This document shows positions 1-8,179 of a stretch of DNA of 48,167 nucleotides, piece by piece. The stretch covers positions 129,201 to 177,367 of the forward strand of contig CALWKF010000001.1 of the NCBI GenBank assembly GCA_944381215.1, written 5' to 3'. Source of the DNA: an uncultured Clostridia bacterium (lineage in GTDB: Bacteria > Bacillota > Clostridia > Christensenellales > UBA1242). Made by a program: the position numbers and the translations under genes. The notes beneath the pieces were generated by a model. It was not told where the DNA came from and did not search any database. It was given only the letters and a program-made list of their open reading frames with translations. Each line of letters begins with the position of its first letter. Position 1 is the stretch's first letter.

Positions 1-899
1 TGCTAATTCCCTTTGAGCCCCCAGCGGAGCTAAGTGAGTGGCTAACTGAACAACGCAAGTCCGCAAGTATCGGTAGGACCAGCAAAGTAGAACTACTTCA
101 CCCGCAACGCGGTGAGAAGCGCAAACTCGTAGAAATCGCCGAGGAGAATGCCCAGATGTACCTAGAAAAGGCGATTGAAAAGGAAAAGCGCATTAGCGAC
201 TTTACAATAGGTGCCACCGAAAAACTCGCACAAATCTTGGGTATTGACCACCCAATTCACCGAATGGAGTGCTACGATATCTCGAATATCGGTGGGGTGT
301 TGAGTGTTGCCTCTATGGTCGTCTTCATTGACGGCGAGGCCCGCAAAAGCCATTACCGTAAATTCCGCATTAAGACTGTTGAGGGTGCCAACGACTTTGC
401 CAGCATGCAAGAGGTTATTACTCGCAGGCTAAACGAGTTGAAAAACGAGAATAGCACCGACCCGAGTTTTCGTAGCCGTCCAGATTTAATCGTCGTCGAC
501 GGTGGTAAAGGGCAACTTTCAAACGCAGTCGACGCAATGCAAAAATGTGGCTTTAATATACCTATGATTGGCCTTGCCAAGCAAGAGGAAGAGGTTTTTG
601 TGCCAAATCGTTCCGAGCCAATCATCATCCCGCGCACGCATAATGCTCTAAAACTTTTACAGCGTATCCGCGACGAGTCGCACCGCTTTGCAATTATGTA
701 TCACCGTAGCCTGCGCAACAAAATTACGAGCATTTTAGAGGAAATTGAAGGAATCGGCCCAGTAAAGCGCAAAAATTTAATCAAGACATTCAAGTCAATA
801 GACAATATAAAATCAGCCTCCTTAGAGGAGCTAGAAAAAGTATCTGGAATTACTAAAAATGATGCAATTAATATAAAAAAATACTTCGATGCTGAATAA
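1..899 (+). CDS. uvrC: UvrABC system protein C, 3' part (gene begins before the window)
   Basis: C-terminal 298 residues of the excinuclease subunit that makes both incisions around UvrB-bound lesions in nucleotide excision repair. The reading frame is open from base 3, upstream of the first ATG at 156, so the 5' part lies outside the window. Visible are the UvrC RNase H-like endonuclease domain (ECYDISNIGG, then DLIVVDGGKGQ and RDESHRFA, which carry the acidic and His residues for the 5' cut) and a C-terminal tandem helix-hairpin-helix DNA-binding module (EEIEGIGPVKRKNL and LEKVSGITKNDA). The GIY-YIG nuclease domain would be off the left edge. A strong terminator follows 9 bases after the stop. 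In other Clostridia uvrC commonly lies upstream of hprK or murB, and murB follows here after one extra gene. The assignment is secure. Confidence 0.97.
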   Translation, partial: LIPFEPPAELSEWLTEQRKSASIGRTSKVELLHPQRGEKRKLVEIAEENAQMYLEKAIEKEKRISDFTIGATEKLAQILGIDHPIHRMECYDISNIGGVLSVASMVVFIDGEARKSHYRKFRIKTVEGANDFASMQEVITRRLNELKNENSTDPSFRSRPDLIVVDGGKGQLSNAVDAMQKCGFNIPMIGLAKQEEEVFVPNRSEPIIIPRTHNALKLLQRIRDESHRFAIMYHRSLRNKITSILEEIEGIGPVKRKNLIKTFKSIDNIKSASLEELEKVSGITKNDAINIKKYFDAE

Positions 900-907
900 A
901 CAGGCCC

Positions 908-951
908 CGCTCTCGCATACAAATATCGCGTATGGGAGGGCGTTTTTGTTT
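908..951 (+). terminator. Rho-independent terminator of uvrC, overlapping the next gene's ribosome binding site
   Basis: A 13-pair stem (arms 908-920 and 930-942) with one G-G mismatch, one wobble and a 9-base loop is followed by TTTTTGTTT. The 3' arm contains the GGGAGGG that looks like the Shine-Dalgarno site of the downstream gene. Confidence 0.8.
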
Positions 952-1942
952 GTGGAAAAATAGCAGGGAAAAGGTAGGATTTATACTATTTTTAGTTGTT
1001 GTCGCGGTGTTTTTGTTCGTGGCACCCTTTTTCCTCTTGCCTCAAATTTATGCAGGGCGCGAAGGCTGGTTAAACACCGCACCGCCAAATTCAATAATAC
1101 TCGAATTGTGGGAGATAGACACCTTTGAGGGCGGGACCGCAAGCCGAGCGCACTTTTTGGAAAAACAAGCCTATCTTTTTCAGACTCGAACTTTGGACAC
1201 CTATATTTTAGTACGCGAACTGAGTGTGGAGCAGGCAAAAACCATGCTCGAGCAAGGCGCAACCCCAGACCTCGTTAGTTTTGGAATAGGGGCGGGGGAC
1301 TTGGTGCAATCGCGCGCGCAAGACTTAAGCGACATCGAGGGCGTGCGGGCAGACGTCGGCGCGGGTGGTATCTTTGAGGGGGAGAGGCTGGCAGTGCCTT
1401 GGTGTATGGGAGGCTACTTACTTTGCGCAAGTACCCAAGAGCAGTTGCAAAGCGACACAAAAATTATCACAGGCTATGCCCAAAATGTGCCGAATAAAGC
1501 ACTAACTGATGTGTATATAAATAGGCTCGATACCTCTAAATTTACCCAGTACACCGCCTACGAGGAATATCTTAAAAACCCCGAGAGTACCGTACTTTTG
1601 GGTACTCAACGCGACTTTTATCGCTTAAATAATCGGGTCAAAAACGGCTCGCTCGACTCAATAAGTTACGAGTATTTGGCCGACTTTACTGATTTAGTAC
1701 AGTATATTGCGGTAACCGCTACCGAGGAGCGCGCTATAACCCACGCCCGAGAGTTTGTAGAATTCCTAGTGTCCAGCGAGATTCAAAATAAACTTACTTC
1801 AATTGGTATGTTTTCGGTAAATGGTGAGGCGATTTATAACAATGAGTATGCGGACTTTGAGCGCGCCTTAAACAACAAACTCGCCACTATCAACGTCTTT
1901 ACAAGCGCGGTAAAAATAACAGAACTTCAAAACAAGAGGTGA
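950..1942 (+). CDS. Membrane-anchored extracellular solute-binding-like protein
   Basis: A protein of 330 residues from TTG 950, or 336 from ATG 932. TTG 950 is preferred because GGGAGGG lies 9 bases before it, while ATG 932 has no Shine-Dalgarno site and sits inside the uvrC terminator. One strong N-terminal membrane segment (about 20 hydrophobic residues) has no lipobox cysteine after it. The ectodomain resembles family 1 ABC sugar-binding proteins: an LELWEIDTFEGGTASR block near the start, as in MalE-like proteins, and a C-terminal REFVEFLVSSEIQNKL block like the usual end of these domains. It is shorter than the usual 400 or more residues and has no permease or ATPase genes beside it. murB follows immediately (SD inside its last codons), so it is probably co-expressed with a peptidoglycan gene. 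Substrate unknown; it may be a sensor or scaffold rather than a transporter part. Confidence 0.7.
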   Translation: MWKNSREKVGFILFLVVVAVFLFVAPFFLLPQIYAGREGWLNTAPPNSIILELWEIDTFEGGTASRAHFLEKQAYLFQTRTLDTYILVRELSVEQAKTMLEQGATPDLVSFGIGAGDLVQSRAQDLSDIEGVRADVGAGGIFEGERLAVPWCMGGYLLCASTQEQLQSDTKIITGYAQNVPNKALTDVYINRLDTSKFTQYTAYEEYLKNPESTVLLGTQRDFYRLNNRVKNGSLDSISYEYLADFTDLVQYIAVTATEERAITHAREFVEFLVSSEIQNKLTSIGMFSVNGEAIYNNEYADFERALNNKLATINVFTSAVKITELQNKR

Positions 1943-1944
1943 TT

Positions 1945-2871
1945 ATGCAAAAAATCGAACAATTGCGGGCAATTTGTAAAAGCGTGTTAGAGAATATTTC
2001 ACTTCGTAGCCTCACGACCTTTAAAATCGGCGGTACGGCGCGTTTTGTCGCATATCCACAAGACTTTACGGAACTAACCAATCTTCTCGACTACCTAAAA
2101 CGCGAAAATATGCCGTATTTTATACTGGGCGCGGGCTCTAACGTGCTTGCTTGCGACGAGGACTACGAGGGTATAATTATTTGCACGCGCAAACTTAACG
2201 AAATCAAAAAAATTTCGCCGTGTAGAATTAAGGTCGGTGCAGGGGCTATGATGTCGAATATCGTGCGCTTTTGCACGGAACTTGGCCTTACGGGACTCGA
2301 GTGGGCGGTCAATATTCCAGGGACAATCGGGGGAGCGGTCGTTATGAACGCAGGGGCGTTCGGTGGACAAATTTCAAATGTTGTAGAGAGTGTTACCGTT
2401 TTTAGTGAATTAGGGACCGAAGTGCTAGGAAGAGCAAAACTTTTTTTCGATTATCGTCATAGTGTTTTTACAAACTCGAAAGATTGTGTTATAATGGAAG
2501 TTGTCTTAAAATTAAAAAAGGGTAGTATAGACACAATAAATGCGACAATTACCAAAAACATCCTAGCGCGCGCCAGCACCCAAAATGTAGGGTACGCCAG
2601 TGCTGGGAGTGTGTTTAGGCACAGTACAGGAGTCGTGCCTGCAAAACTTATTGAGGACTGTGGGCTAAAAGGTGAGCGCGTGGGTGATGCCATGGTGTCC
2701 CCTGTGCATTCAGGGTATATCGTAAACCTTGGGCATGCTACCGCAGGTCAGGTGTTAGCACTGATCGATAAGATTCGCGAAAAGGTCTATACTACGTATA
2801 AAAAGAATTTAGAGTGCGAAATTGTATATTTAAAGGGAGAAAGCAATGCAGAGTATCAAGATGACAGGTGA
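1945..2871 (+). CDS. murB: UDP-N-acetylenolpyruvoylglucosamine reductase
   Basis: FAD-dependent, NADPH-using enzyme that reduces UDP-GlcNAc-enolpyruvate to UDP-MurNAc, the second committed step of peptidoglycan precursor synthesis, in the cytoplasm. 308 residues, normal for the short Gram-positive type. Visible are FKIGGTARF and YFILGAGSNVLA (FAD domain), WAVNIPGTIGGAVVMNAGAFG, and the substrate domain with ASAGSVFR (catalytic Ser), LIEDCGLKGERVG and the C-terminal NLECEIVYL carrying the conserved Glu region. ATG 1945 is chosen over GTG 1939 because AGAGG at 1935-1939 gives proper spacing. It is translationally linked to the upstream solute-binding-like gene and overlaps the downstream PHP gene by 26 bases, so all three are one operon. 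Confidence 0.96.
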   Translation: MQKIEQLRAICKSVLENISLRSLTTFKIGGTARFVAYPQDFTELTNLLDYLKRENMPYFILGAGSNVLACDEDYEGIIICTRKLNEIKKISPCRIKVGAGAMMSNIVRFCTELGLTGLEWAVNIPGTIGGAVVMNAGAFGGQISNVVESVTVFSELGTEVLGRAKLFFDYRHSVFTNSKDCVIMEVVLKLKKGSIDTINATITKNILARASTQNVGYASAGSVFRHSTGVVPAKLIEDCGLKGERVGDAMVSPVHSGYIVNLGHATAGQVLALIDKIREKVYTTYKKNLECEIVYLKGESNAEYQDDR

Positions 2872-3577
2872 TTACCACACCCACACGACTTACAGTGATG
2901 GATATGGCAGTATTGAGGATAATGTAATGGTCGCCATCGAGCGCGGGCTAAAAGAGGTGGGAATCACTGACCACGCCTTTAATCACATCAAGGGATGTAT
3001 TACTCGTGCCGATGTGGAGAAAATGCGCGCCGAGGTAAACAGGTTGCAGGAAAAATACCCGCAAATTAAAATCTATCTAGGAGTCGAGGCCGATTTACTC
3101 AATTTTGATGGCGACATCGATTTAAATGAGGAAGAAATTAAACTATTTGACTATATTCTACTAGGTATCCATAAACTCACTTATGGAAAAGGTGTAAAGG
3201 GAAGTTATAAATTCAATTTTCTTAATTTCATTATGAAGACCAAACACCACCGCGAGCGCGTAACCGATAGTTACATTCGTGCAATAAATAGGTACCCGAT
3301 TCGCGCAATAGTGCACCCAAATTATGCGGTCAGGTGCAACATTTCGCGCCTTGCCGATGCTTGCGCCGAAAAGGGTGTACTGCTCGAATTTAATGGCAAG
3401 CGCATCGAGTACACGGATGCTGACATGGAGACACTAAAAAAGAGTAAAGTAAAGTTCATTTTTGGTAGCGATGCGCACTATCCCTCAAAAGTGGGCGACT
3501 GCACCCTGCAACAACAATTTTTACTAAACTACGATTTTCCGCTTGACAGAATTGTCAATATAATTTACACTGAATAA
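2846..3577 (+). CDS. PHP-domain phosphoesterase
   Basis: 243 residues forming one polymerase-and-histidinol-phosphatase (PHP) fold. The metal-binding motifs are in order: DYHTHTTYSDG at residues 8-18, GITDHAF, GVEADLL, a His-containing AIVHPNY, and FGSDAHYP near the C-terminus. Closest in architecture to YcdX-like and histidinol-phosphatase-like hydrolases that cut small phosphomonoesters. It starts inside the end of murB (26-base overlap) behind GGGAG. A PHP gene between murB and whiA is a common clostridial arrangement, normally followed by rapZ and yvcK, which are missing here. No his genes are nearby, so a histidine biosynthesis role is not supported. Substrate unknown. Confidence 0.85.
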   Translation: MQSIKMTGDYHTHTTYSDGYGSIEDNVMVAIERGLKEVGITDHAFNHIKGCITRADVEKMRAEVNRLQEKYPQIKIYLGVEADLLNFDGDIDLNEEEIKLFDYILLGIHKLTYGKGVKGSYKFNFLNFIMKTKHHRERVTDSYIRAINRYPIRAIVHPNYAVRCNISRLADACAEKGVLLEFNGKRIEYTDADMETLKKSKVKFIFGSDAHYPSKVGDCTLQQQFLLNYDFPLDRIVNIIYTE

Positions 3578-3629
3578 CTTTTCAAAACACAAATTTTGGT
3601 ATATACTATTATTTACGAAGGAGGATAAA

Positions 3630-4610
3630 ATGTCGTTTTCATATGATGCAAAGACCGAGGTCGCCAACAGCGAACTGCCCACCACCGACCACTGCGCCCG
3701 TGCCGAACTCGGGGGGCTCTTGCGTACCTGTGCGAAGATTGAGGATGATTACTCGATTACAATTTTAACCGAGATTGACTCGTTATACAAGCGCATCTCG
3801 GGTCTTGTTAAACTTCTTTACCAGCAAGAGAGCAAACTGCACCTTGAGCGCATCGAGAAGCCTAATCACGCAGTAAGGTACAGCATTACAGTCCCCAGCG
3901 ACTTGGGTAAAAAGATGCTACTAGACACTTTTATCCTACGCGAAAATTACGCAGGGGAACTAGGTATAACTCAAAATGTTTCCCGCCATTTGATAGAAAA
4001 CGAGTGTTGCGAGCGCGAGTTTGTAAAAGGCGTATTTATGGGGTGCGCTAGCGCAAACATCGTAATTAAAGATATCAATAATTTAAAAAAGCATACAGGC
4101 GGATATCATCTCGAATTTGTGTTCCAAAACCATACGCTTGCCAGCGACTTTTCTCATATTTTGTCGGAATACAATATTTATAGTAAGATTATGCAACGCA
4201 AAAAACTTACCGTTGTATACATAAAAGAGGCCGAGGTCGTGAGCGATACCTTAGCCTTAGTTGGCGCAAATAACGCGGTGTTGACATTGCAGAATGAGTT
4301 TGCCGTGCGCGAAGTGCGCAATCAGTTGAATCGCCAACTAAATTGTATGAATAGCAACCTTGAAAAAATGGTTAACGCCAGCCTGAAACAGATTTCGGCA
4401 ATCGAATACATATCAAACACCGTGGGACTCGAGCAACTGCCCGATAACCTTTACGAGTTGTGTATGTTGCGTCTTGCAAACCCCGAGGAAACGCTCGAGA
4501 ACCTGGCAAAACTCATGAACCCACCGCTAACCAAAAGTGGCATAAACCATAGACTCAGGAAAATTGTAAAATATGCCGAGGACCTAAAAAAAGAGAACGA
4601 GGAACAATGA
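3630..4610 (+). CDS. whiA: DNA-binding protein WhiA
   Basis: 326 residues, the usual length for WhiA, which joins an N-terminal LAGLIDADG homing-endonuclease-like fold (without nuclease function in the family) to a C-terminal helix-turn-helix. Seen: FSYDAKTEVAN at the start, CARAELGGLLRTC, FVKGVFMGCASAN in the middle, and the C-terminal HTH with ANPEETLENLAKLMNPPLTKSGINHRL split over residues 285-312. In Streptomyces it controls sporulation septation; in Bacillus it affects division and chromosome segregation. Start ATG lies behind a perfect AAGGAGG. Its TGA overlaps the dnaE start, so the two are coupled. Confidence 0.96.
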   Translation: MSFSYDAKTEVANSELPTTDHCARAELGGLLRTCAKIEDDYSITILTEIDSLYKRISGLVKLLYQQESKLHLERIEKPNHAVRYSITVPSDLGKKMLLDTFILRENYAGELGITQNVSRHLIENECCEREFVKGVFMGCASANIVIKDINNLKKHTGGYHLEFVFQNHTLASDFSHILSEYNIYSKIMQRKKLTVVYIKEAEVVSDTLALVGANNAVLTLQNEFAVREVRNQLNRQLNCMNSNLEKMVNASLKQISAIEYISNTVGLEQLPDNLYELCMLRLANPEETLENLAKLMNPPLTKSGINHRLRKIVKYAEDLKKENEEQ

Positions 4611-7600
4611 TGGAAAAATTTGTACACTTACACTTACATACCGAATACAGCCTGCTAGACGGTGCTGCTAGAATTAAAAAATTAGTCAAAATTTTAAAGG
4701 AAAGGGGAGCACCCGCCTGCGCTATTACCGACCACGGCAATATGTACGGGGCGGTCAAATTTTATGAGGAGTGCAAAGCAAACGACATAAAGCCGATTAT
4801 TGGTACCGAGTTTTATGTGGTGGATGACCTAAACTACAAGCAGGGCAAACCCAACCCTGCGCACCTAATAATTCTCGCAAAGAATGACAAGGGCTACCAC
4901 AACCTGTGTAAACTAAACAGTATCGCATGGGTAAATGGTTTTTACTACAAGCCCCGAATTGACTACAAAACCTTGGCCGAATATAGCGAAGGGCTTATTT
5001 GCAGTTCCGCGTGCCTTGCGGGTGATATTCCTAGACTCCTTGCCCAAGGGCGATTCGATGATGCTGTGAAGTTTGGGGAGAAACTGCGCGATATGTTCGC
5101 CCCAGGGGACTTCTATATCGAGGTGCAGGACCACGGAATCGCGCTTCAACGCCAGATTTTGCCCGATTTATTTAGGCTTGCTGAGGTTTTGGGAGTCAAG
5201 ACCATTGCCACAAACGATGTCCACTACCTTTACCCCGAGGACTCCGAAATGCAGGACATTATGTTGTGTATCCAAACGGGCAAGACTATCGACGACCCCG
5301 ACCGTATGCGAATGGACGGAAACCAGTTTTATCTAAAAACCGAGGCCGAAATGCGCGAAGTGTTTAAGGCGCATCCCGAAAGCATCGATAACACCCTAGA
5401 GGTCGCGGAAAAGTGCGATGTTACCCTCGACTTTCACAGCCAGTTTTACCCCAAGTTTACCGCGCCCGACGGCAAGAACAATGTCGACTACCTTTGGGAG
5501 CTCGTAAACGCGGGACTAATTAAAAGGTACGGCGAAATCACCCCCGAAATTAGAGAACGCGCCGAGTTTGAGATGAACACGCTGATTCACAGTGGTTATG
5601 TCGACTATTACCTTGTCGTATGGGACTTTATCAACTGGTCGCGTGAGCACGATGTGCCGATCGGCCCAGGCCGTGGTTCGGGGGCGGCTAGTATTCTAGC
5701 GTACGCCATTGGTATTACTCTAATTGACCCCTTAAAGTACGACTTGTGGTTCGAGCGTTTCCTAAACCCCGAGCGTATTAGCCCTCCAGACTTCGATATC
5801 GACTTTTGCCCTGTTAGACGCGAAAAAACAATCGACTACGTTATCGAAAAGTATGGTGAGCCGAATGTCAGCCAGATTATAACATTCGGTACTATGGCAG
5901 CAAAGGCTGCGATAAAGGATGTCGCACGTGTCTTAAAAATGCCGTATAGCGAAGTCGACAAAATGACCAAACTTTTCCCAACCAAGATGCCACACTCGCC
6001 AGCGATTGAGAAACTGTTTGGCCTAAGTAAAAAGCCCGAGGACCAGCAGTATGTCGTGCCTGATTTAAAGGCCATGTATGACAGCGATGTGCTGGTGCAA
6101 AAGATTGTCGACACGGCGATTAAACTTGAAAACATGCCCCGAAATACGAGTATCCACGCCGCTGGTGTCGTAATCTGTTGTGACCCGATTTCCGACCACG
6201 TTCCGCTTGCAAAAAACGGCGATATGGTCACGACCCAGTTTGACAAGAACGAAACCGAGCACCTAGGTTTGCTTAAAATGGACTTTTTGGGGCTAATTAC
6301 TCTTACGGACCTTGACTTAATGTTAAAGACCGTGAAAAAGCGCACGGGTGAGGACATCGACTTCTACGCGCGCGACTTCCCGTACGATGACCCAGCCGTG
6401 TATAAGCTAATCGGCTCAGGCGATAATGACGGCGTGTTCCAACTTGAAAGTGGCGGAATTTCGAACTTCGCAAAGGAAATGAAGCCCGTAAACATCGAGG
6501 AAATCATAGTTATTCTTGCAATGTACCGTCCAGGTCCTATGGATGAGATACCTACATACATTAAAAACCGTAAAAACCCCGAATCTATCATTTATGCCGA
6601 CCCCAAGATGAAGGACGTCCTAGGCGTAACATACGGTGTTATGGTGTACCAAGAGCAGGTTATGAAACTCTGTCAGGTGCTGGCAGGATACACTATGGGA
6701 CAGGCGGACGGCGTGCGTAAAATTATGGGTAAAAAGCTCGCTGACAAACTCCCCATTGAAAAACAGCGTTTTATCTACGGTTGGGAGGACCCAGAGGGGA
6801 AAAAGAGCATCGACGGCGTGTTAAAGCGCGGTATGAAACTCGAGGATGCCGAGAAACTTTGGAGCCAAATGGAGAAGTTCGGTAGTTACGCCTTCAACAA
6901 GGCCCACGCAGCCGCTTACGCATTCATTACATACCAAACCGCGTACATGAAGCTATACCACATCACCGAATTTTACTCGGCGATTATGAACAACCGTATT
7001 ACAAAGAGCGACGAACTCACACACTATATGGAACTCGCTCGCCAACACGATATAAAGATTCTACCGCCCGATGTCAACAAGAGCCAGGCATACTTTAGTG
7101 TCGAGGCGGACAAGGTTATTCGATACGGCCTAGGGGGACTAAAAAACGTCGGTGTAGCGATTGTCGAGGACTTAGTTGCCGAGCGAGAAAAGAACGGAAA
7201 CTTCACGAGCCTCCAAGACTTTATCAGCCGTATGGGTAGCCAGGCACACAACAAACGCTTCCTAGAGTCCATGATTTGGTCGGGCGCGTTCGATTGCTTC
7301 GGCGTGCCTAGGAGCCAGATGATAGCAGTCTACGAAAAGATTGTTGAGCGTGTCGCTAGTGACAGAAAGTCTCAAAATCAGGGCCAACTAACGCTATTTG
7401 ATAATGTGCTAAAAGAGGACAAGAGTTTTAACCTCATCCAGTACCCAGACATCCCTGAGTACGATGACCAGCAGAAGTTGCGCTATGAAAAGGACGTGCT
7501 AGGCGTGTATGTCAGTGGCCACATTCTCGACCAGTACCGCGACAAGTTTAAGGAGTTTAACCTAAATAGTAATATGCTCATCCCAATGACTATTCAGAGC

Positions 7601-8167
7601 GAGGACGGCGAGGATGAAATAACTGTTTACGAAGGGCTCGAGGACGGAAAGGCCGTGCGTTGTGGCGGAATTATTACAAATGTCAAGCGTATGAACACAA
7701 AGGTGGGGAACAAGGAAATGGCGGTAGTCACCGTTGAGGACCTGTTTGGTACTTTTGAGGTGCTAGTATTTCCTAAAATTTACGAGAAGTTCAAGCATGT
7801 GCTCCATGTCGACGCCATGATGACTTTTGTGGGAAAACTTAGTATAAAAGAGGGCGACCGCCCAATCGTTCTCCCAGACAATATCATCCCGTGGGACACT
7901 AAAAAGCCTAACACTCCGCAAGAGACCACGGGGGCGGAGCCTCCTAAAAAGGTAACCAAGCTTTACCTAAAATTTGATCTAACCGACGAAGCAATGAAAA
8001 ATCAGGTTATTTCAGTCTTGTCTAGATACCCAGGGACTCACCAAGTCATTGTAAAGTGTAGCCACCAAAATAAGGCCTTTATGTTGCCTCTAAAAGTCGA
8101 CGGCAGTACCGCTTTGCAAAACGAGCTTTACGGCTTTATCGAGCCCGAAAATATTGTATTGACTTAA
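4607..8167 (+). CDS. dnaE: DNA polymerase III subunit alpha
   Basis: 1186 residues, the length of DnaE1-type replicative polymerases. Order: N-terminal PHP domain with apparently intact metal-site motifs (HLHLHTEYSLLDG, ITDHGNMYG, GTEFYV, CSSACLAG, ATNDVHYL), which suggests the PHP site may still be metal-binding; polymerase core with GPGRGSGAAS near residue 352 and catalytic aspartates in PPDFDIDFC near 393-401; fingers with MYRPGPMDEIP and VYQEQVM; FNKAHAAAYA; helix-hairpin-helix and OB domain (GGIITNVKRM) in the last 250 residues. Start ATG 4607 overlaps the whiA stop; ATG 4610 is an equally possible start with slightly better spacing from GAGG at 4599. In Bacillota it usually works next to PolC, which is not in the window. 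Confidence 0.97.
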   Translation: MMEKFVHLHLHTEYSLLDGAARIKKLVKILKERGAPACAITDHGNMYGAVKFYEECKANDIKPIIGTEFYVVDDLNYKQGKPNPAHLIILAKNDKGYHNLCKLNSIAWVNGFYYKPRIDYKTLAEYSEGLICSSACLAGDIPRLLAQGRFDDAVKFGEKLRDMFAPGDFYIEVQDHGIALQRQILPDLFRLAEVLGVKTIATNDVHYLYPEDSEMQDIMLCIQTGKTIDDPDRMRMDGNQFYLKTEAEMREVFKAHPESIDNTLEVAEKCDVTLDFHSQFYPKFTAPDGKNNVDYLWELVNAGLIKRYGEITPEIRERAEFEMNTLIHSGYVDYYLVVWDFINWSREHDVPIGPGRGSGAASILAYAIGITLIDPLKYDLWFERFLNPERISPPDFDIDFCPVRREKTIDYVIEKYGEPNVSQIITFGTMAAKAAIKDVARVLKMPYSEVDKMTKLFPTKMPHSPAIEKLFGLSKKPEDQQYVVPDLKAMYDSDVLVQKIVDTAIKLENMPRNTSIHAAGVVICCDPISDHVPLAKNGDMVTTQFDKNETEHLGLLKMDFLGLITLTDLDLMLKTVKKRTGEDIDFYARDFPYDDPAVYKLIGSGDNDGVFQLESGGISNFAKEMKPVNIEEIIVILAMYRPGPMDEIPTYIKNRKNPESIIYADPKMKDVLGVTYGVMVYQEQVMKLCQVLAGYTMGQADGVRKIMGKKLADKLPIEKQRFIYGWEDPEGKKSIDGVLKRGMKLEDAEKLWSQMEKFGSYAFNKAHAAAYAFITYQTAYMKLYHITEFYSAIMNNRITKSDELTHYMELARQHDIKILPPDVNKSQAYFSVEADKVIRYGLGGLKNVGVAIVEDLVAEREKNGNFTSLQDFISRMGSQAHNKRFLESMIWSGAFDCFGVPRSQMIAVYEKIVERVASDRKSQNQGQLTLFDNVLKEDKSFNLIQYPDIPEYDDQQKLRYEKDVLGVYVSGHILDQYRDKFKEFNLNSNMLIPMTIQSEDGEDEITVYEGLEDGKAVRCGGIITNVKRMNTKVGNKEMAVVTVEDLFGTFEVLVFPKIYEKFKHVLHVDAMMTFVGKLSIKEGDRPIVLPDNIIPWDTKKPNTPQETTGAEPPKKVTKLYLKFDLTDEAMKNQVISVLSRYPGTHQVIVKCSHQNKAFMLPLKVDGSTALQNELYGFIEPENIVLT

Positions 8168-8179
8168 AAGGAATAATTT

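Noticed and set aside
932..934. ATG 932 as start of the solute-binding-like gene
   Set aside because: No ribosome binding site upstream and it lies in the terminator stem; TTG 950 has GGGAGGG at proper distance.
3543..3563. TTGACA and TATAAT before whiA as a promoter
   Set aside because: Only 10 bases separate the boxes, too short for sigma-A.
5836..6357. 173-codon minus-strand frame inside dnaE
   Set aside because: Lies opposite the polymerase core of dnaE; Ser-rich shadow without start signals.
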